This document shows, in pieces, positions 35,733-46,084 of a stretch of DNA of 64,000 nt. The notes under the pieces are model-generated. The model was not told the DNA's origin. It saw nothing but the letters and a program-made list of their open reading frames with translations, and did no database searches. The position numbers and the translations under genes are program-made. Origin of the DNA: Mesorhizobium sp. YM1C-6-2 (lineage in GTDB: Bacteria > Pseudomonadota > Alphaproteobacteria > Rhizobiales > Rhizobiaceae); assembly GCF_003666685.1 (NCBI RefSeq), contig NZ_RCIZ01000005.1, positions 124,001 through 188,000 of the forward strand, read 5' to 3'. How positions within the stretch are numbered: the first letter of the stretch is position 1; each line of letters begins with the position of its first letter.

Positions 35733-36670
35733 TCCGCCGCGGCGGAGAGTTCGGCCTTGACCTCCTTGAGGATACGCCGGCCTTCGCCTTGCTCGATGCG
35801 CGCGATGTCGTCCTGGTACTTCAACAGAACGCCGATCGTATCGGATACCGTTTCGGGATCGAGCGCCACCTTGTCGAGTTCGGTCAGCGCGCTCGCCCAG
35901 TCGATGGTCTCGGCGACGCCCGGCACCTTGAACAGCTCGATCTGCCTGAGCTTCTGGATGAAGCTGACGACTTCCGCCGACAACCGCTTGTTGGCTTCCG
36001 GAACCTTGCGGCTGACGATCTCCAGCTCGCGCGCGGCGTCCGGATAGTCGACCCAGTGGTAGAGGCAGCGCCGCTTCAGCGCGTCATGGATCTCGCGCGT
36101 GCGGTTGGTGGTGATGACGACGATCGGCGGCTCCTCAGCCTTGATCGTGCCGAGTTCGGGCACCGTGACCTGGAAGTCGGAGAGGATTTCGAGCAGGAAG
36201 GCCTCGAAGGCTTCGTCGGTGCGGTCGAGTTCGTCGATGAGAAGCACGGGGGCGGCCCCTGCCTTGCCGGTCAGCGCATCGAGCACCGGCCGGCGGATCA
36301 GGTAGCGCTCGGAGAAGACGTTCTTCTCCATGTCCCTGCGGTCGACCTTGCCGGCCGCCTCCTCCATGCGGATCTCGATCATCTGCGCGGCATAGTTCCA
36401 CTCGTAGACAGCCGAGGAGACGTCGAGGCCCTCATAGCATTGCAGCCGGATCAGCCGGCGGCCCAGCGATTGCGCCAGCACCTTGGCAATCTCGGTCTTG
36501 CCGACGCCCGCCTCGCCTTCGAGGAACAGCGGGCGCTTCATGCGCAGCGACAGGAAAAGCACGGTCGCGAGCGAGCGGTCGGCGACATAATCCGCGCCGG
36601 CGAGCAGATCGAGCGTCTCGTCGATTGTCTCGGGCGCCTGGCGCGGCTTGAGCTCGTTCATCGGATCCAA
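35729..36670 (-). CDS. MoxR-type AAA+ ATPase, CoxD family
   Basis: A 313-residue MoxR ATPase. Walker A is GEAGVGKTEIAK, Walker B LLIDELDRTDEAFEAFLLE, sensor 1 VVITTNRTREIHDALKRRCLYHW. In Oligotropha, CoxD helps build the [CuSMoO2] site of aerobic CO dehydrogenase; other MoxR/VWA pairs insert metals into different enzymes. The coxE-like gene follows with a 4-base overlap. Confidence 0.9.
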   Translation of the reverse strand: MDPMNELKPRQAPETIDETLDLLAGADYVADRSLATVLFLSLRMKRPLFLEGEAGVGKTEIAKVLAQSLGRRLIRLQCYEGLDVSSAVYEWNYAAQMIEIRMEEAAGKVDRRDMEKNVFSERYLIRRPVLDALTGKAGAAPVLLIDELDRTDEAFEAFLLEILSDFQVTVPELGTIKAEEPPIVVITTNRTREIHDALKRRCLYHWVDYPDAARELEIVSRKVPEANKRLSAEVVSFIQKLRQIELFKVPGVAETIDWASALTELDKVALDPETVSDTIGVLLKYQDDIARIEQGEGRRILKEVKAELSAAAE

Positions 36671-36683
36671 AATCCTGCGGCCT

Positions 36684-37178
36684 TCAGAAGATACGGTAGC
36701 CGCGGTTGAAATACATCAGCGGGTGGACGTCATTGCCGATGCGGATGCCCGCCACCTTGCCGAAAAGGATGCGATGGGTAGCGTGATCCTTGGTGTCGAT
36801 GATCTCGCAATCGAACACCGCAAGCGCGCCGAGCAGCGTCGGCGCACCGCTCGCGATACGGTCCCATTCCGCCAGCGAGAAACGCTCTTCGACCGGAAGA
36901 CCGGTCTGGCCTGAAAAAGCCTCGGCAAGCGCCTGCTGGTCGCTCGCCAGCGTGTTCAGCGCAAAATTGCCGTTCCTGATAAAGGCATCGTTCTTCACGT
37001 TCTCGCGGTTGAGGCAGACGAGAACGGTCGGCGGCGTATCCGACACGGAACACGCGGCGATCACCGTGGCGCCGCGTTTGCCTGCCTCTCCGTCCGTGGT
37101 GACGACGTGGACCGCACCCGCAAACCGCGCCATCGCATCACGATAGGTCTGCGGCCCTACTTCGTTCTTCTTCAGCAC
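36684..37178 (-). CDS. Flavin reductase-like protein
   Basis: A 164-residue FMN-binding split-barrel flavin reductase of the HpaC/DIM6-NTAB type: AMARFAGAVHVVTTDG, GATVIAACSVSDTPPTVLVCLNR in part, FALNTLASDQQALAEAFSG, and HHP-like HPLMYFNRGYR at the end. It would supply reduced flavin to a partner monooxygenase, or act as a general reductase. The chosen GTG at 37178 has AGGA 8 bases upstream and a family-typical start. It lies 13 bases before coxD-like, so it may head that operon. Confidence 0.85.
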   Translation of the reverse strand: MLKKNEVGPQTYRDAMARFAGAVHVVTTDGEAGKRGATVIAACSVSDTPPTVLVCLNRENVKNDAFIRNGNFALNTLASDQQALAEAFSGQTGLPVEERFSLAEWDRIASGAPTLLGALAVFDCEIIDTKDHATHRILFGKVAGIRIGNDVHPLMYFNRGYRIF

Positions 37179-37363
37179 TCTGAATTCCTGAGACTGTTTG
37201 CCAACCGCTATATATGGCCGGAAATCATGCCCCACAAGCGACGGCACCAACGGTCGCCGGCGGTCCAATTCGTTTGTTGCGCTCGGGCAGACCAGCCTTT
37301 ACGTCTTGCCGGGCACCGTCGGTGGGCTCCATCCTGCCGCAAAGGGAGAATCACCGCCGCCGC

Positions 37364-38437
37364 ATGCGCCCTCCGATCCGAATGCTTTCTGCCCTTGCAG
37401 CGCTCATGCTTGCCGGCGAAGCCGGTGCGCAGGCGTCGATCGGACTTTCCGCGCCGCTGAGCGGTCCTTCCGCCATACTCGGCCAGCAGATGCGTACCGG
37501 CGCGGCCATGGCGGCCGAACGCCTCGCCGACCCGACGGTCCGGCTCAGCATCGCGGATGACGGCTGCACGGCCGACGGCGGCGCCAGGGCCGCGCGCGAG
37601 CTGGTGGCGGCGCGGGTCCAGGTCGTGGTCGGCTTCCTGTGCAGCGAAGCGATAGAGGCGGCGCTGCCCATCCTGAAGCAGGCAAACATCCCGACGATCA
37701 CCGTCGGCGTTCGCACCGACAGTCTGACCGACCGCCGGAGCAAGACCGGCTGGCCCGTCTACCGGCTCGGCCCGCGCGCCGACGGCGAGCGCGAGGCGGC
37801 CGGCCGCCTGCTTGCGCGGCTTTGGGAACGCGAACTTTTCGCAATTGTCGACGACGGCACGATCTACGGCCGCGAGCTTGCCGAAAGCGTGCGCATCGCG
37901 GCGGAAAAGGCAGGACTGACGCCGGTGTTCGTCGATACGTTCAGGCCACAGCTCGACAATCAGATCGGACTGGTCGGCCGCCTGCAGCGGGCCGGCGCCA
38001 CGCATGTCTTCGCCGGCGGCGACCGCGACGACATAGCGGTGATCGGGCGGGACGCTGCGCAACTGGGGAACGGGCTGACGGTGGCGGCAGGCGAGACGCT
38101 GCGCTCGATCGGCGAACCGCCGCTGGCACCCGGCACGCTGATGATCGGCCTGCCCGACTGGCCCAACGTCGCGCTGCCCCCCGTGGCAGCGGCGTTCGCC
38201 GAGCGCAGGATCCTGGCGCAGGGTTACGTCCTGCCCGCCTATGCCGCCGTCGAGATCGCGCATGCGGCGATCGCCGACGCGGCGAGCACCGGCGGATCGC
38301 CCGGCGAGCTTTCCGGCCGCGATTTTTCCACGGCTATCGGCACGGTCAGCTTCGACGACAAGGGCGACCTGACCGAAAGCCCTTACCGCCTGTTCCGCTA
38401 CGACGGCCAAAAATTCAATCCGGTGACAGTGCCCTGA
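37364..38437 (+). CDS. Branched-chain amino-acid-type ABC substrate-binding protein
   Basis: A 357-residue periplasmic binding protein of the type I (Leu/Ile/Val) fold. The signal peptide ends near GAQAS; motifs include IGLSAPLSGPSAILGQQMRTG in pieces, VVVGFLCSEA and TIYGRELAESV. It has no permease or ATPase gene nearby, so it may serve a transporter encoded elsewhere or be an orphan sensor. The ATG at 37364 is preceded at some distance by AAGGGAGAA; 37382 is an alternative. Its stop overlaps the next start (TGATG). Confidence 0.85.
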   Translation: MRPPIRMLSALAALMLAGEAGAQASIGLSAPLSGPSAILGQQMRTGAAMAAERLADPTVRLSIADDGCTADGGARAARELVAARVQVVVGFLCSEAIEAALPILKQANIPTITVGVRTDSLTDRRSKTGWPVYRLGPRADGEREAAGRLLARLWERELFAIVDDGTIYGRELAESVRIAAEKAGLTPVFVDTFRPQLDNQIGLVGRLQRAGATHVFAGGDRDDIAVIGRDAAQLGNGLTVAAGETLRSIGEPPLAPGTLMIGLPDWPNVALPPVAAAFAERRILAQGYVLPAYAAVEIAHAAIADAASTGGSPGELSGRDFSTAIGTVSFDDKGDLTESPYRLFRYDGQKFNPVTVP

Positions 38438-39444
38438 TGTTCAAGACCGGCGCCAGGAACCTGATCACCGACGTCGCCGGGCTGCGCGTCGGCAATGCTT
38501 CCGACGAAAAGCTCAAGTCCGGCGTCACCGTCGTTCGCTGCGACACGCCGGCGGTCGCCGGCGTCCAGGTGTTCGGCGGTGCACCGGGAACGCGCGAGAC
38601 GGACCTGCTCGAGCCGCACAATACGGTCGACGCGGTGAACGCCATCGTGCTGTCGGGCGGCTCCGCCTTCGGGCTCGACGCGGCATCCGGCGTCCAGGCG
38701 GCGCTGCGCGAGAAGGGCATCGGCTTCCACGTGCTCGGCAACCACGTTCCGATCGTGCCCGCCGCCATCCTTTTCGACCTGGCGAATGGCGGCGACAAGG
38801 ATTGGGGGCGCTATCCGCCCTATCGCGAACTCGGATACGAAGCCGCACAGAACGTATCGCAGGACTTTGCCATCGGCACCGTAGGCGCCGGAGCCGGCAC
38901 GCTGGTGGCCGGCCTGAAGGGCGGGCTCGGCTCAGCCTCGGCCCTGCTCGACAGCGGCATCCACATCGGCGCGCTGGTGGCGGTGAACTCGGTCGGCTCG
39001 GTCACGGTCGGCCACGGCAAGCATTTCTGGGCCGCCCCCTTCGAGATCGGGGACGAGTTCGGCGGTCAGGGCTACCCCTCGCCCTTCCCTGCCGAGGCCC
39101 GCAATATCCTGCTGAAATTCCGCGACAACGTGGCCGGCGCCAACACGACGATCGCCGTCATCGCGACCGATGCGGTGCTGACGCCGGCTGCAGCCAAGCG
39201 CTTCGCGATCGCCGCCCATGACGGGTTTGCGCGCGCGATCTGGCCGACGCACACGCCCGCCGACGGCGATCTTGTTTTCGCGCTCGCCACCGGCGCCAGC
39301 GGCAGGGAGCTTCCGGACGACGACGCCATCGACTTCTACGCTACGGCCGGCGCTACGATGGCGCGCGCCATCGCACGCGGCGTCCATGCAGCGACACCCG
39401 CGGAGAACGATCTTTTCCCGACCTGGTCGTCCCGGCACGGCTGA
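38437..39444 (+). CDS. P1 family peptidase (DmpA/S58-like)
   Basis: A 335-residue Ntn-hydrolase of the DmpA/BapA group, which cleave themselves and then remove N-terminal residues or amides. Family landmarks: NLITDVAGLRVGNA, NTVDAVNAIVLSGGSAFGLDAASGV in pieces, IGTVGAGAGTLVAGLKGG, VGHGKHFWAAP and NTTIAVIATDAVLT, the last probably near the autocleavage and catalytic serine/threonine. The start overlaps the binding-protein stop, so the two are coupled and may act together on a peptide-like nutrient. Confidence 0.88.
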   Translation: MFKTGARNLITDVAGLRVGNASDEKLKSGVTVVRCDTPAVAGVQVFGGAPGTRETDLLEPHNTVDAVNAIVLSGGSAFGLDAASGVQAALREKGIGFHVLGNHVPIVPAAILFDLANGGDKDWGRYPPYRELGYEAAQNVSQDFAIGTVGAGAGTLVAGLKGGLGSASALLDSGIHIGALVAVNSVGSVTVGHGKHFWAAPFEIGDEFGGQGYPSPFPAEARNILLKFRDNVAGANTTIAVIATDAVLTPAAAKRFAIAAHDGFARAIWPTHTPADGDLVFALATGASGRELPDDDAIDFYATAGATMARAIARGVHAATPAENDLFPTWSSRHG

Positions 39445-39508
39445 GTCCGGAACGCTACGTTAGGATTCTGCCGCGATACTGACCATCCGGGCAACCAAGA
39501 GACGACAT

Positions 39509-39556
39509 ATGCATATCGCCCTCCTGCCCGGCGCATTCGGCGCGGAACGGGCATGA
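39509..39556 (+). CDS. Possible 15-codon leader ORF
   Basis: ATG at 39509 opens a short frame, MHIALLPGAFGAERA, that ends TGA at 39554, overlapping the ATG of the next gene (ATGA). The overlap would couple translation of the downstream membrane protein to it. Support is positional only; the upstream purine run is weak. Confidence 0.25.
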   Translation: MHIALLPGAFGAERA

Positions 39557-40077
39557 CAACGGTTTCAGCCGCCAAGCACAGGTCCTGGCTGTCGGGTGCG
39601 CTGACCGGCGCACTGCCTCCAGTGCTGCCGGCGCTAGGCGGGGCGGTGCTCTGGGGCGCCGCCATGGGCGCCTGCGCGCTGATGATGCTGGTGCTGGAAA
39701 ACTGGGAAACGCTGCACAAGATACGCACGGTCGCGGCCCTCTTCGCGCTCGGCGGCGCCCTGGCCTTTCCGCTCGGGCTTATCCTGGCGCGTTTCCTGTC
39801 CCACCGGCGACCACGCGATACGGCGTTCGCGGCAGCCTTCCTGTCCTTCGCCTTCGCGACTGCCTGCATCACCGGCGCGCTCTATGCGCTGGACTATCGC
39901 ACCTACTACGCCCAATGGCATGCCGACGCGTTCACGCGGATTTGGTTCCTCCAGTTCGCGCATACTTTCGCTGCCGCCCTCTATCAGTTCGCCGTGCTTG
40001 GCCTCAGGCTTTTCTTCCCATTCGGCTTCATCTGCCTGCTCGTCGCTTCCGCCTGGTTTGCCCGCCACCCGCGTTGA
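39553..40077 (+). CDS. Hypothetical membrane protein with four helices
   Basis: A 174-residue protein with four hydrophobic segments at about residues 25-48, 60-82, 92-112 and 135-168. The second loop is basic (SHRRPRDTA) and fits a cytoplasmic face. No family is recognised and neighbouring genes give no clue. Start could be later, but the ATG at 39553 gives a reasonable N-terminus. Confidence 0.65.
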   Translation: MTTVSAAKHRSWLSGALTGALPPVLPALGGAVLWGAAMGACALMMLVLENWETLHKIRTVAALFALGGALAFPLGLILARFLSHRRPRDTAFAAAFLSFAFATACITGALYALDYRTYYAQWHADAFTRIWFLQFAHTFAAALYQFAVLGLRLFFPFGFICLLVASAWFARHPR

Positions 40078-40138
40078 GCATTCTCCTGACGTCTGTTAGG
40101 GAGCGGCGGTAAAAAAACCGACAGGAACCGCTCCCGAG

Positions 40139-41445
<1,307 letters not shown>

Positions 41446-41446
<1 letters not shown>

Positions 41447-42018
41447 TGATCAGGACAGACGGCGGTTTCGACTTCCTGGCAGTGCCGGGACGCGGCAATT
41501 CCAACCCGGATCACTGGATTTCACACTGGTGCGGCGCGTTTCCAAACTCCTCCCGCGTCCTGCAGGCGAATTGGGACAAGCCTGAACCGGCTGCCTGGAT
41601 CGCCCAGCTCGATGCTGCCGTCGCTATGGCGCCGCGCCGCGTCGTGCTCCTGGCGCATTCTGTGGCGGTCGCGACCACCGTCAAATGGGCGGCACAGGCG
41701 AATGAAAGCCAACTCTCGAAAGTCGCCGCAGCCTTCCTGGTAGCGGCCTCGAACGTCGAGGATCCGGATCCCTCCTTCGACCTGATTCGACCTTTTGCGC
41801 CTATGCCATTGAAGAGCCTTACTTTTCCGGCCCTGGTGGTGGCCAGCCGGACCGACCCGCGGGTCACTTTCGAGAAGGCGCAGGAGTTCGCGAGCGCCTG
41901 GGGAGCGGATTTCGCCGACGCAGGCGATCTCGGCCATATGGGCAACGAGGCGAAGCTCAGATTGTGGCCGAACGGCCTGCTGATGTTGGGCCGTTTGCTT
42001 CAAAAGGCGGGCCTTTAG
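41446..42018 (+). CDS. RBBP9/YdeN-type alpha/beta hydrolase, atypical nucleophile elbow
   Basis: A 190-residue serine hydrolase of the RBBP9/YdeN family: FLAVPGRGNSNPDHWISHW, VLLAHSVAVATTVKW, PALVVASRTDPRVTFEKA with catalytic Asp, and DAGDLGHMGNE with His. The nucleophile elbow reads AHSVA where family members usually have AHSLG, so the second glycine is lost and activity may be altered. A paralogue with the usual motif lies 1.2 kb downstream. One-base overlap with purB implies co-expression. Confidence 0.85.
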
Positions 42019-42070
42019 GCCAAGGAACTGTCTGCAACCGCCAAACGTTGTCCGCGACAATCAATCAGGG

Positions 42071-42259
42071 ATGATGATCATGTCGCTCGAAAATGCCGAA
42101 GGTCGCCATATCGGAAGAGCCGGTTGGGTCGCGGTCGGGGCGCTGATTGCAAGCGTGGCGTTCGTGATGTTTTTCATCGCTGCAGACCTATTCCAGACCG
42201 TCGGCGACGAGATGAAGGCGGACTCCCACGACCCCGCACTGATCATCGAGGGCAAATAG
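42071..42259 (+). CDS. Small single-helix membrane protein
   Basis: A 62-residue protein with one central transmembrane segment (about residues 18-40, VAVGALIASVAFVMFFIAA) and short charged ends. No family is known to me. Three ATGs in the first four codons give uncertain starts (42071, 42074 or 42080). It lies between two RBBP9-like genes. Confidence 0.5.
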   Translation: MMIMSLENAEGRHIGRAGWVAVGALIASVAFVMFFIAADLFQTVGDEMKADSHDPALIIEGK

Positions 42260-42295
42260 CCTCCGATTGGCCGATTCAGGCTCTTAGCACCTTAT

Positions 42296-43111
42296 CTATC
42301 CAGGCTTGCCGGGGAGAACCTTGATCTCCGTGCCCCAAGGGTCCTCGTACGAGGTCTTCCCTTCAGCGTCGGACGACCGCAACTCGACCCATGAAAGCCC
42401 GGACCGGCCCTTGTCGCGCTGTCCGGCGCCGGCGCTCTGCCAGGTATTCGCGCCGATATGGTGGTGATAGCCGCCGGTCGACATGAAAACCGCCTGCGCG
42501 CCATATTTCGCCACGGTGTCGAAACCAAGCGTCTTCTGCCACCAGTCTTCGGCGGCGAGCGGGTCGCCGACCCTGAGGTGCACATGGCCGACGAGTGCGT
42601 TCTCAGGCGCGCCTTTCCAGCCCGGATCTCCCGACGGAACCGAAGCACGCACGCCGGCGACATCCATCCGCTGGGTCGCCATGGCGACGGAGTTTCCGTT
42701 CCACGCCCATTCGGTCGGCGGCCGGTCCGCATAGATCTCGATGCCGTTGCCCTCGGGATCGGTCAGGTACGCTGCTTCGCTGACCAGGTGGTCCGACGCG
42801 CCGTCGATCGGAATCCGGCTTTCGGCGGCAAAATTGATCCAGCGACCGAGATCGGCGCGCGAGGGCAACAGGAAGGCCGTATGGAAAAGGCCTGCGCTGC
42901 GAGGATCGTCCGGCTTGGCCGCCTTGTCGCCTTCGATGACCAGCAGCGGCCTGCCCTTGGCGCCAAGCGTGATCGTCTCGCCGTCCGCCGAAAGCTGCTC
43001 CAGCCCCACGACCGCGCTGTAATAGTCCGCCAAGGCCTTTGCGTTGCGGGCCTTTAGCCCGACTTTCGCAACGCTGATCGGTGTCGTGGCCGCAAATGGA
43101 AGTTCGCTCAT
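42296..43111 (-). CDS. VOC-family ring-cleavage dioxygenase-like protein (CatE type)
   Basis: A 271-residue protein with two vicinal-oxygen-chelate modules. Possible metal ligands are His in GLFHTAFLLP, Glu in GIEIY, His in VGHVHLRVGD, His in GGYHHHIG and Glu in TEIKV. This is the layout of catechol 2,3-dioxygenase CatE/glyoxalase-type proteins. No aromatic pathway genes are nearby, so the substrate is open. It is divergent from the second RBBP9-like gene. Confidence 0.82.
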   Translation of the reverse strand: MSELPFAATTPISVAKVGLKARNAKALADYYSAVVGLEQLSADGETITLGAKGRPLLVIEGDKAAKPDDPRSAGLFHTAFLLPSRADLGRWINFAAESRIPIDGASDHLVSEAAYLTDPEGNGIEIYADRPPTEWAWNGNSVAMATQRMDVAGVRASVPSGDPGWKGAPENALVGHVHLRVGDPLAAEDWWQKTLGFDTVAKYGAQAVFMSTGGYHHHIGANTWQSAGAGQRDKGRSGLSWVELRSSDAEGKTSYEDPWGTEIKVLPGKPG

Positions 43112-43258
43112 GTCCTGCTCCGCTTCTCTTCGCCCTGAGCATAAAGATCAGCCCGAGTGGCCGTTCACACAAGCAGCAAAAATCCGAACAAGGTGTTCAC
43201 CAGCAGTTGACACGCTGCAATGGTTGCGTGCCTGCCGCATGGTAGCTACATGCGCGGC

Positions 43259-43807
43259 ATGAAAGTCAAAGACGCAGATATATTGTTTGTCCCCGGCTAT
43301 ACGAATTCCGGCCCGGATCATTGGCAGAGCCGCTGGCAATCGAAGCTCTCGACCGCACGGCGCGTCGAGCAGGCCGAGTGGTCGAAGCCGGTGCGCGAGG
43401 ACTGGACGGCGGCGATGTCCAACGCGGTGAACGCCTCCGAGCGGCCGGTGGTGATCGTCGCGCATTCGCTCGGCGTGCCGACCGCGATCCAGGCGATCCC
43501 GCAGTTCAGGAAGCCGGTCGTCGGCGCATTCCTGGTCGCTCCGCCCGATGTCGCCAATCCGTCAATTCGTCCGAAGCATCTGATGACCTTCGGTCCCTAC
43601 CCGCGCGACCCGCTGCCTTTCCCCTCTGTGGTGATCGCCAGCCGCAACGACCCCTACAGCACCTTCGAGGTCGCGGAGGAGAACGCCGCCGCCTGGGGTT
43701 CGCTGTTCATCGATGCCGGCGAACGCGGGCACATCAATGCTGATTCCGGCCATGGGCCATGGCCGGAAGGCTCGCTAACCTTCGCGAAATTCCTGTCGCA
43801 GCTTTAG
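43259..43807 (+). CDS. RBBP9/YdeN-type serine hydrolase
   Basis: A 182-residue paralogue of the hydrolase at 41446. It has FVPGYTNSGPDHWQSRW, the canonical nucleophile elbow VAHSLG, FPSVVIASRNDPYSTFE with Asp, and DAGERGHINADSGHGPWPEG with His. The start is set by comparison with its paralogue; ATG at 43250 would add three residues. Its stop overlaps that of the converging aldolase gene. Substrate unknown. Confidence 0.85.
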   Translation: MKVKDADILFVPGYTNSGPDHWQSRWQSKLSTARRVEQAEWSKPVREDWTAAMSNAVNASERPVVIVAHSLGVPTAIQAIPQFRKPVVGAFLVAPPDVANPSIRPKHLMTFGPYPRDPLPFPSVVIASRNDPYSTFEVAEENAAAWGSLFIDAGERGHINADSGHGPWPEGSLTFAKFLSQL

Positions 43808-44586
43808 GATTTCGCCCCGTCGAGCGACGCGCGCACGGCCGAGAGCAGCGCCTCCGAGCCCAGCCGCATGACGGTATGTTCCGAGCCCATCGCGAGCAGC
43901 TGGTAGCCCATCGAGGCGTAACGGCCGGCAGTCGTCGGGTCGACAACGTAGATGCCGGCGTATTTGCCTGCCTTGCGGGCGCGACCCGCGATCTGCTCGA
44001 TCGCCTGCATCATGTCCTCAAGCGTCGCGTTGACGCGCGCGCCGTTCGTCCAGGCGATCGAGAAATCCGACGGGCCGAGGAAGATCGCATCGATGCCTGA
44101 TGTGTCGAGAATGCGGTCGAGGATGTCGACCGCCGCCCGCGTTTCGATCATGGCGAAGGAGAGCGTGCGCTTGTTGCTCTCGCGCAGCCATTCCGCGAAA
44201 TCGCCCTTTCCATGCCGCGGGAAGCCATAGGTGGGTCCCCAGGAGCGTTCGCCGACGGGCGGGTATTTCATCGCCGCGGCAAAACGCTGGGCGTCCTCGA
44301 TGGAATTGACCATCGGCGCGATGACGGCCTCAGCGCCCATGTCCAGCGCCCGGCTCGCCATGTCGAAACGCCCGACCGGAATGCGGACCAAAGCAGGCTT
44401 TCCGGCACGGACGACCGGCAGGATGCCGCGCAGCACGCTGTCCTCGTTGTGGCCGCCATGCTGCATGTCGAGGGTCACGGCGTCGAAGCCTTGCGCGGAA
44501 AGTATCTCGACGGTCAGCGCATCCGGCACGCCCGACCACGCGCTGCAAACCGTTTCACCCGCAGCCAGCCGTGCTTCCAGCGACAT
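43804..44586 (-). CDS. HpcH/HpaI family aldolase
   Basis: A 260-residue class II pyruvate-type aldolase. Motifs: GFDAVTLDMQHGGHNED, the arginine in ALVRIP, EAVIAPMVNSIEDAQRF, MIETRAAV (metal-binding Glu) and FLGPSDF (metal-binding Asp). Such enzymes split 4-hydroxy-2-oxo acids into pyruvate and an aldehyde. The usual partner genes of aromatic degradation are absent, so the natural substrate is not clear. Confidence 0.88.
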   Translation of the reverse strand: MSLEARLAAGETVCSAWSGVPDALTVEILSAQGFDAVTLDMQHGGHNEDSVLRGILPVVRAGKPALVRIPVGRFDMASRALDMGAEAVIAPMVNSIEDAQRFAAAMKYPPVGERSWGPTYGFPRHGKGDFAEWLRESNKRTLSFAMIETRAAVDILDRILDTSGIDAIFLGPSDFSIAWTNGARVNATLEDMMQAIEQIAGRARKAGKYAGIYVVDPTTAGRYASMGYQLLAMGSEHTVMRLGSEALLSAVRASLDGAKS

Positions 44587-44639
44587 TCAATCCTCCTCAG
44601 ATCGCGCCTTTGTCGGGCCGATGATACGAAAAAGCAAAG

Positions 44640-44667
44640 AAAAACCGCCCGTTTCCGGGCGGTTTTT
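44640..44667 (-). terminator. Rho-independent terminator after the zeta inhibitor gene
   Basis: A 12-bp stem (AAAAACCGCCCG with CGGGCGGTTTTT) around a 4-base loop, with T-runs on either strand. It lies 22 bases past the DUF1476 stop and between two leftward genes, so it separates zeta transcription from the aldolase gene. Confidence 0.9.
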
Positions 44668-44688
44668 GTTGAGCCAGGCGGTTCGGGC

Positions 44689-45006
44689 TCAGCCTTTGAC
44701 CTGTTCGATCGCCTGGGCCATCAACTCGTCCATGGTGCGACGGATCTGGTGTTCCGATTGCGTCACGCCGGCAGCATCGAAATCCGCCTTCACCTTGCGC
44801 AGGACGTCGTGGTCGCCGGCTTCCTCGAAATCGGCCGAAACGACTTCCTTGGCGTAAGCCTCGGCGTCGTCGCCCGATTTTCCGAGTTTTTCGGCAGCCC
44901 AGAGCCCAAGCAGCTTGTTGCGCCGGACAGTGGCCTTGAACCGCAATTCTTCGTCCATGACGAACTTGCGTTCGAAGCCCTTTTCGCGGTCGCTGAAGTC
45001 GCTCAT
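44689..45006 (-). CDS. ATP synthase inhibitor subunit zeta (DUF1476)
   Basis: A 105-residue helical protein matching DUF1476, the alphaproteobacterial F1-ATPase zeta subunit that blocks reverse ATP hydrolysis. It begins MSDFSDREKGFERKFVMDEEL, the inhibitory N-terminal region, followed by FKATVRRNKLLGLWAAEKLG. The ATG at 45006 gives that standard start. It is divergent from purC. Confidence 0.93.
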   Translation of the reverse strand: MSDFSDREKGFERKFVMDEELRFKATVRRNKLLGLWAAEKLGKSGDDAEAYAKEVVSADFEEAGDHDVLRKVKADFDAAGVTQSEHQIRRTMDELMAQAIEQVKG

Positions 45007-45261
45007 CAAAAATCCTCCGATGGGTGGCGGTCGTCGAGACCGGGATATGGTGGCTGATTGCACAAATCAAAAGGCTAGGCCGCGGTCAATACGGACAACT
45101 ATGCTGCGGTGCGGTATTTCGCAGCGGAAAGCGGTTGATCGACCGCATTGCACATTGAGCAAACGGTCCGATTCGGATAGACCGGCATTGAACGTGACGG
45201 CCTTGGCATTATGTCTGATAGGCCGTTTGGCTGCGCTTGCCCGCAAAATCCAGGAAATCAG

Positions 45262-46056
45262 ATGAAAAATCGCCGCCGCATTTATGAAGGCAAGGCCAAA
45301 ATCCTTTATGAAGGACCTGAGCCCGGGACGCTTGTTCAATTCTTCAAGGACGACGCCACCGCCTTCAACAAGAAGAAACACGAGGTGGTCGACGGCAAGG
45401 GCGTGCTCAACAACCGGATTTCGGAGCACATCTTCAACCATCTGAACCGGATGGGCATTCCTACGCACTTCATCCGCCGGCTGAACATGCGCGAGCAGTT
45501 GATCAAGGAAGTCGAGATCATTCCGCTCGAGGTGGTCGTGCGCAACGTTGCCGCCGGTTCGCTGGCCAAGCGCCTCGGCCTCGAGGAAGGCACCGTGCTG
45601 CCACGCTCGATTATCGAGTTCTATTACAAGGCCGACGCGCTGGACGACCCGATGGTGTCGGAAGAGCACATCACGGCCTTCGGCTGGGCAAGCCCGCAGG
45701 AAATCGACGACATCATGGCGCTTGCCATCCGCGTCAACGACTTCCTATCCGGCCTGTTCCTCGGCGTCGGCATCCAGCTCGTCGACTTCAAGATCGAGTG
45801 CGGTCGTCTCTTCGAGGGCGACATGATGAGGATCGTCGTGGCCGACGAGATTTCGCCCGATTCCTGCCGCCTGTGGGACGTCGCCACCCAGGACAAGCTC
45901 GACAAGGACCGTTTCCGCCGCGACATGGGCGGGCTGGTCGAGGCCTATCAGGAAGTGGCGCGGCGCCTCGGCATCATGAACGAGAACGAGCCGCCCCGGC
46001 CCACCGGACCCGTGCTCGTCGCCACCGGCGACGGCCGCCGCGGCAAGCCGCACTGA
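45262..46056 (+). CDS. purC: Phosphoribosylaminoimidazole-succinocarboxamide synthase
   Basis: A 264-residue SAICAR synthetase adding aspartate to CAIR in purine synthesis. Motifs: [52 protein letters not shown] and [19 protein letters not shown] lies 7 bases before the chosen ATG. It heads purC-purS-(coiled coil)-purQ; 28 bases separate it from purS. Confidence 0.98.
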   Translation: MKNRRRIYEGKAKILYEGPEPGTLVQFFKDDATAFNKKKHEVVDGKGVLNNRISEHIFNHLNRMGIPTHFIRRLNMREQLIKEVEIIPLEVVVRNVAAGSLAKRLGLEEGTVLPRSIIEFYYKADALDDPMVSEEHITAFGWASPQEIDDIMALAIRVNDFLSGLFLGVGIQLVDFKIECGRLFEGDMMRIVVADEISPDSCRLWDVATQDKLDKDRFRRDMGGLVEAYQEVARRLGIMNENEPPRPTGPVLVATGDGRRGKPH

Positions 46057-46084
46057 CCTTCAACCGAACTGGAGCATTCGCAGC

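Noticed and set aside
44640-44667. Possible CRISPR-like or mobile repeat because of symmetric A and T runs
   Set aside because: It is a single hairpin with T-runs at a gene end, a normal terminator.
45007-45261. Possible riboswitch before purC
   Set aside because: The 255-base region shows no purine-riboswitch core or strong paired elements that I can recognise.
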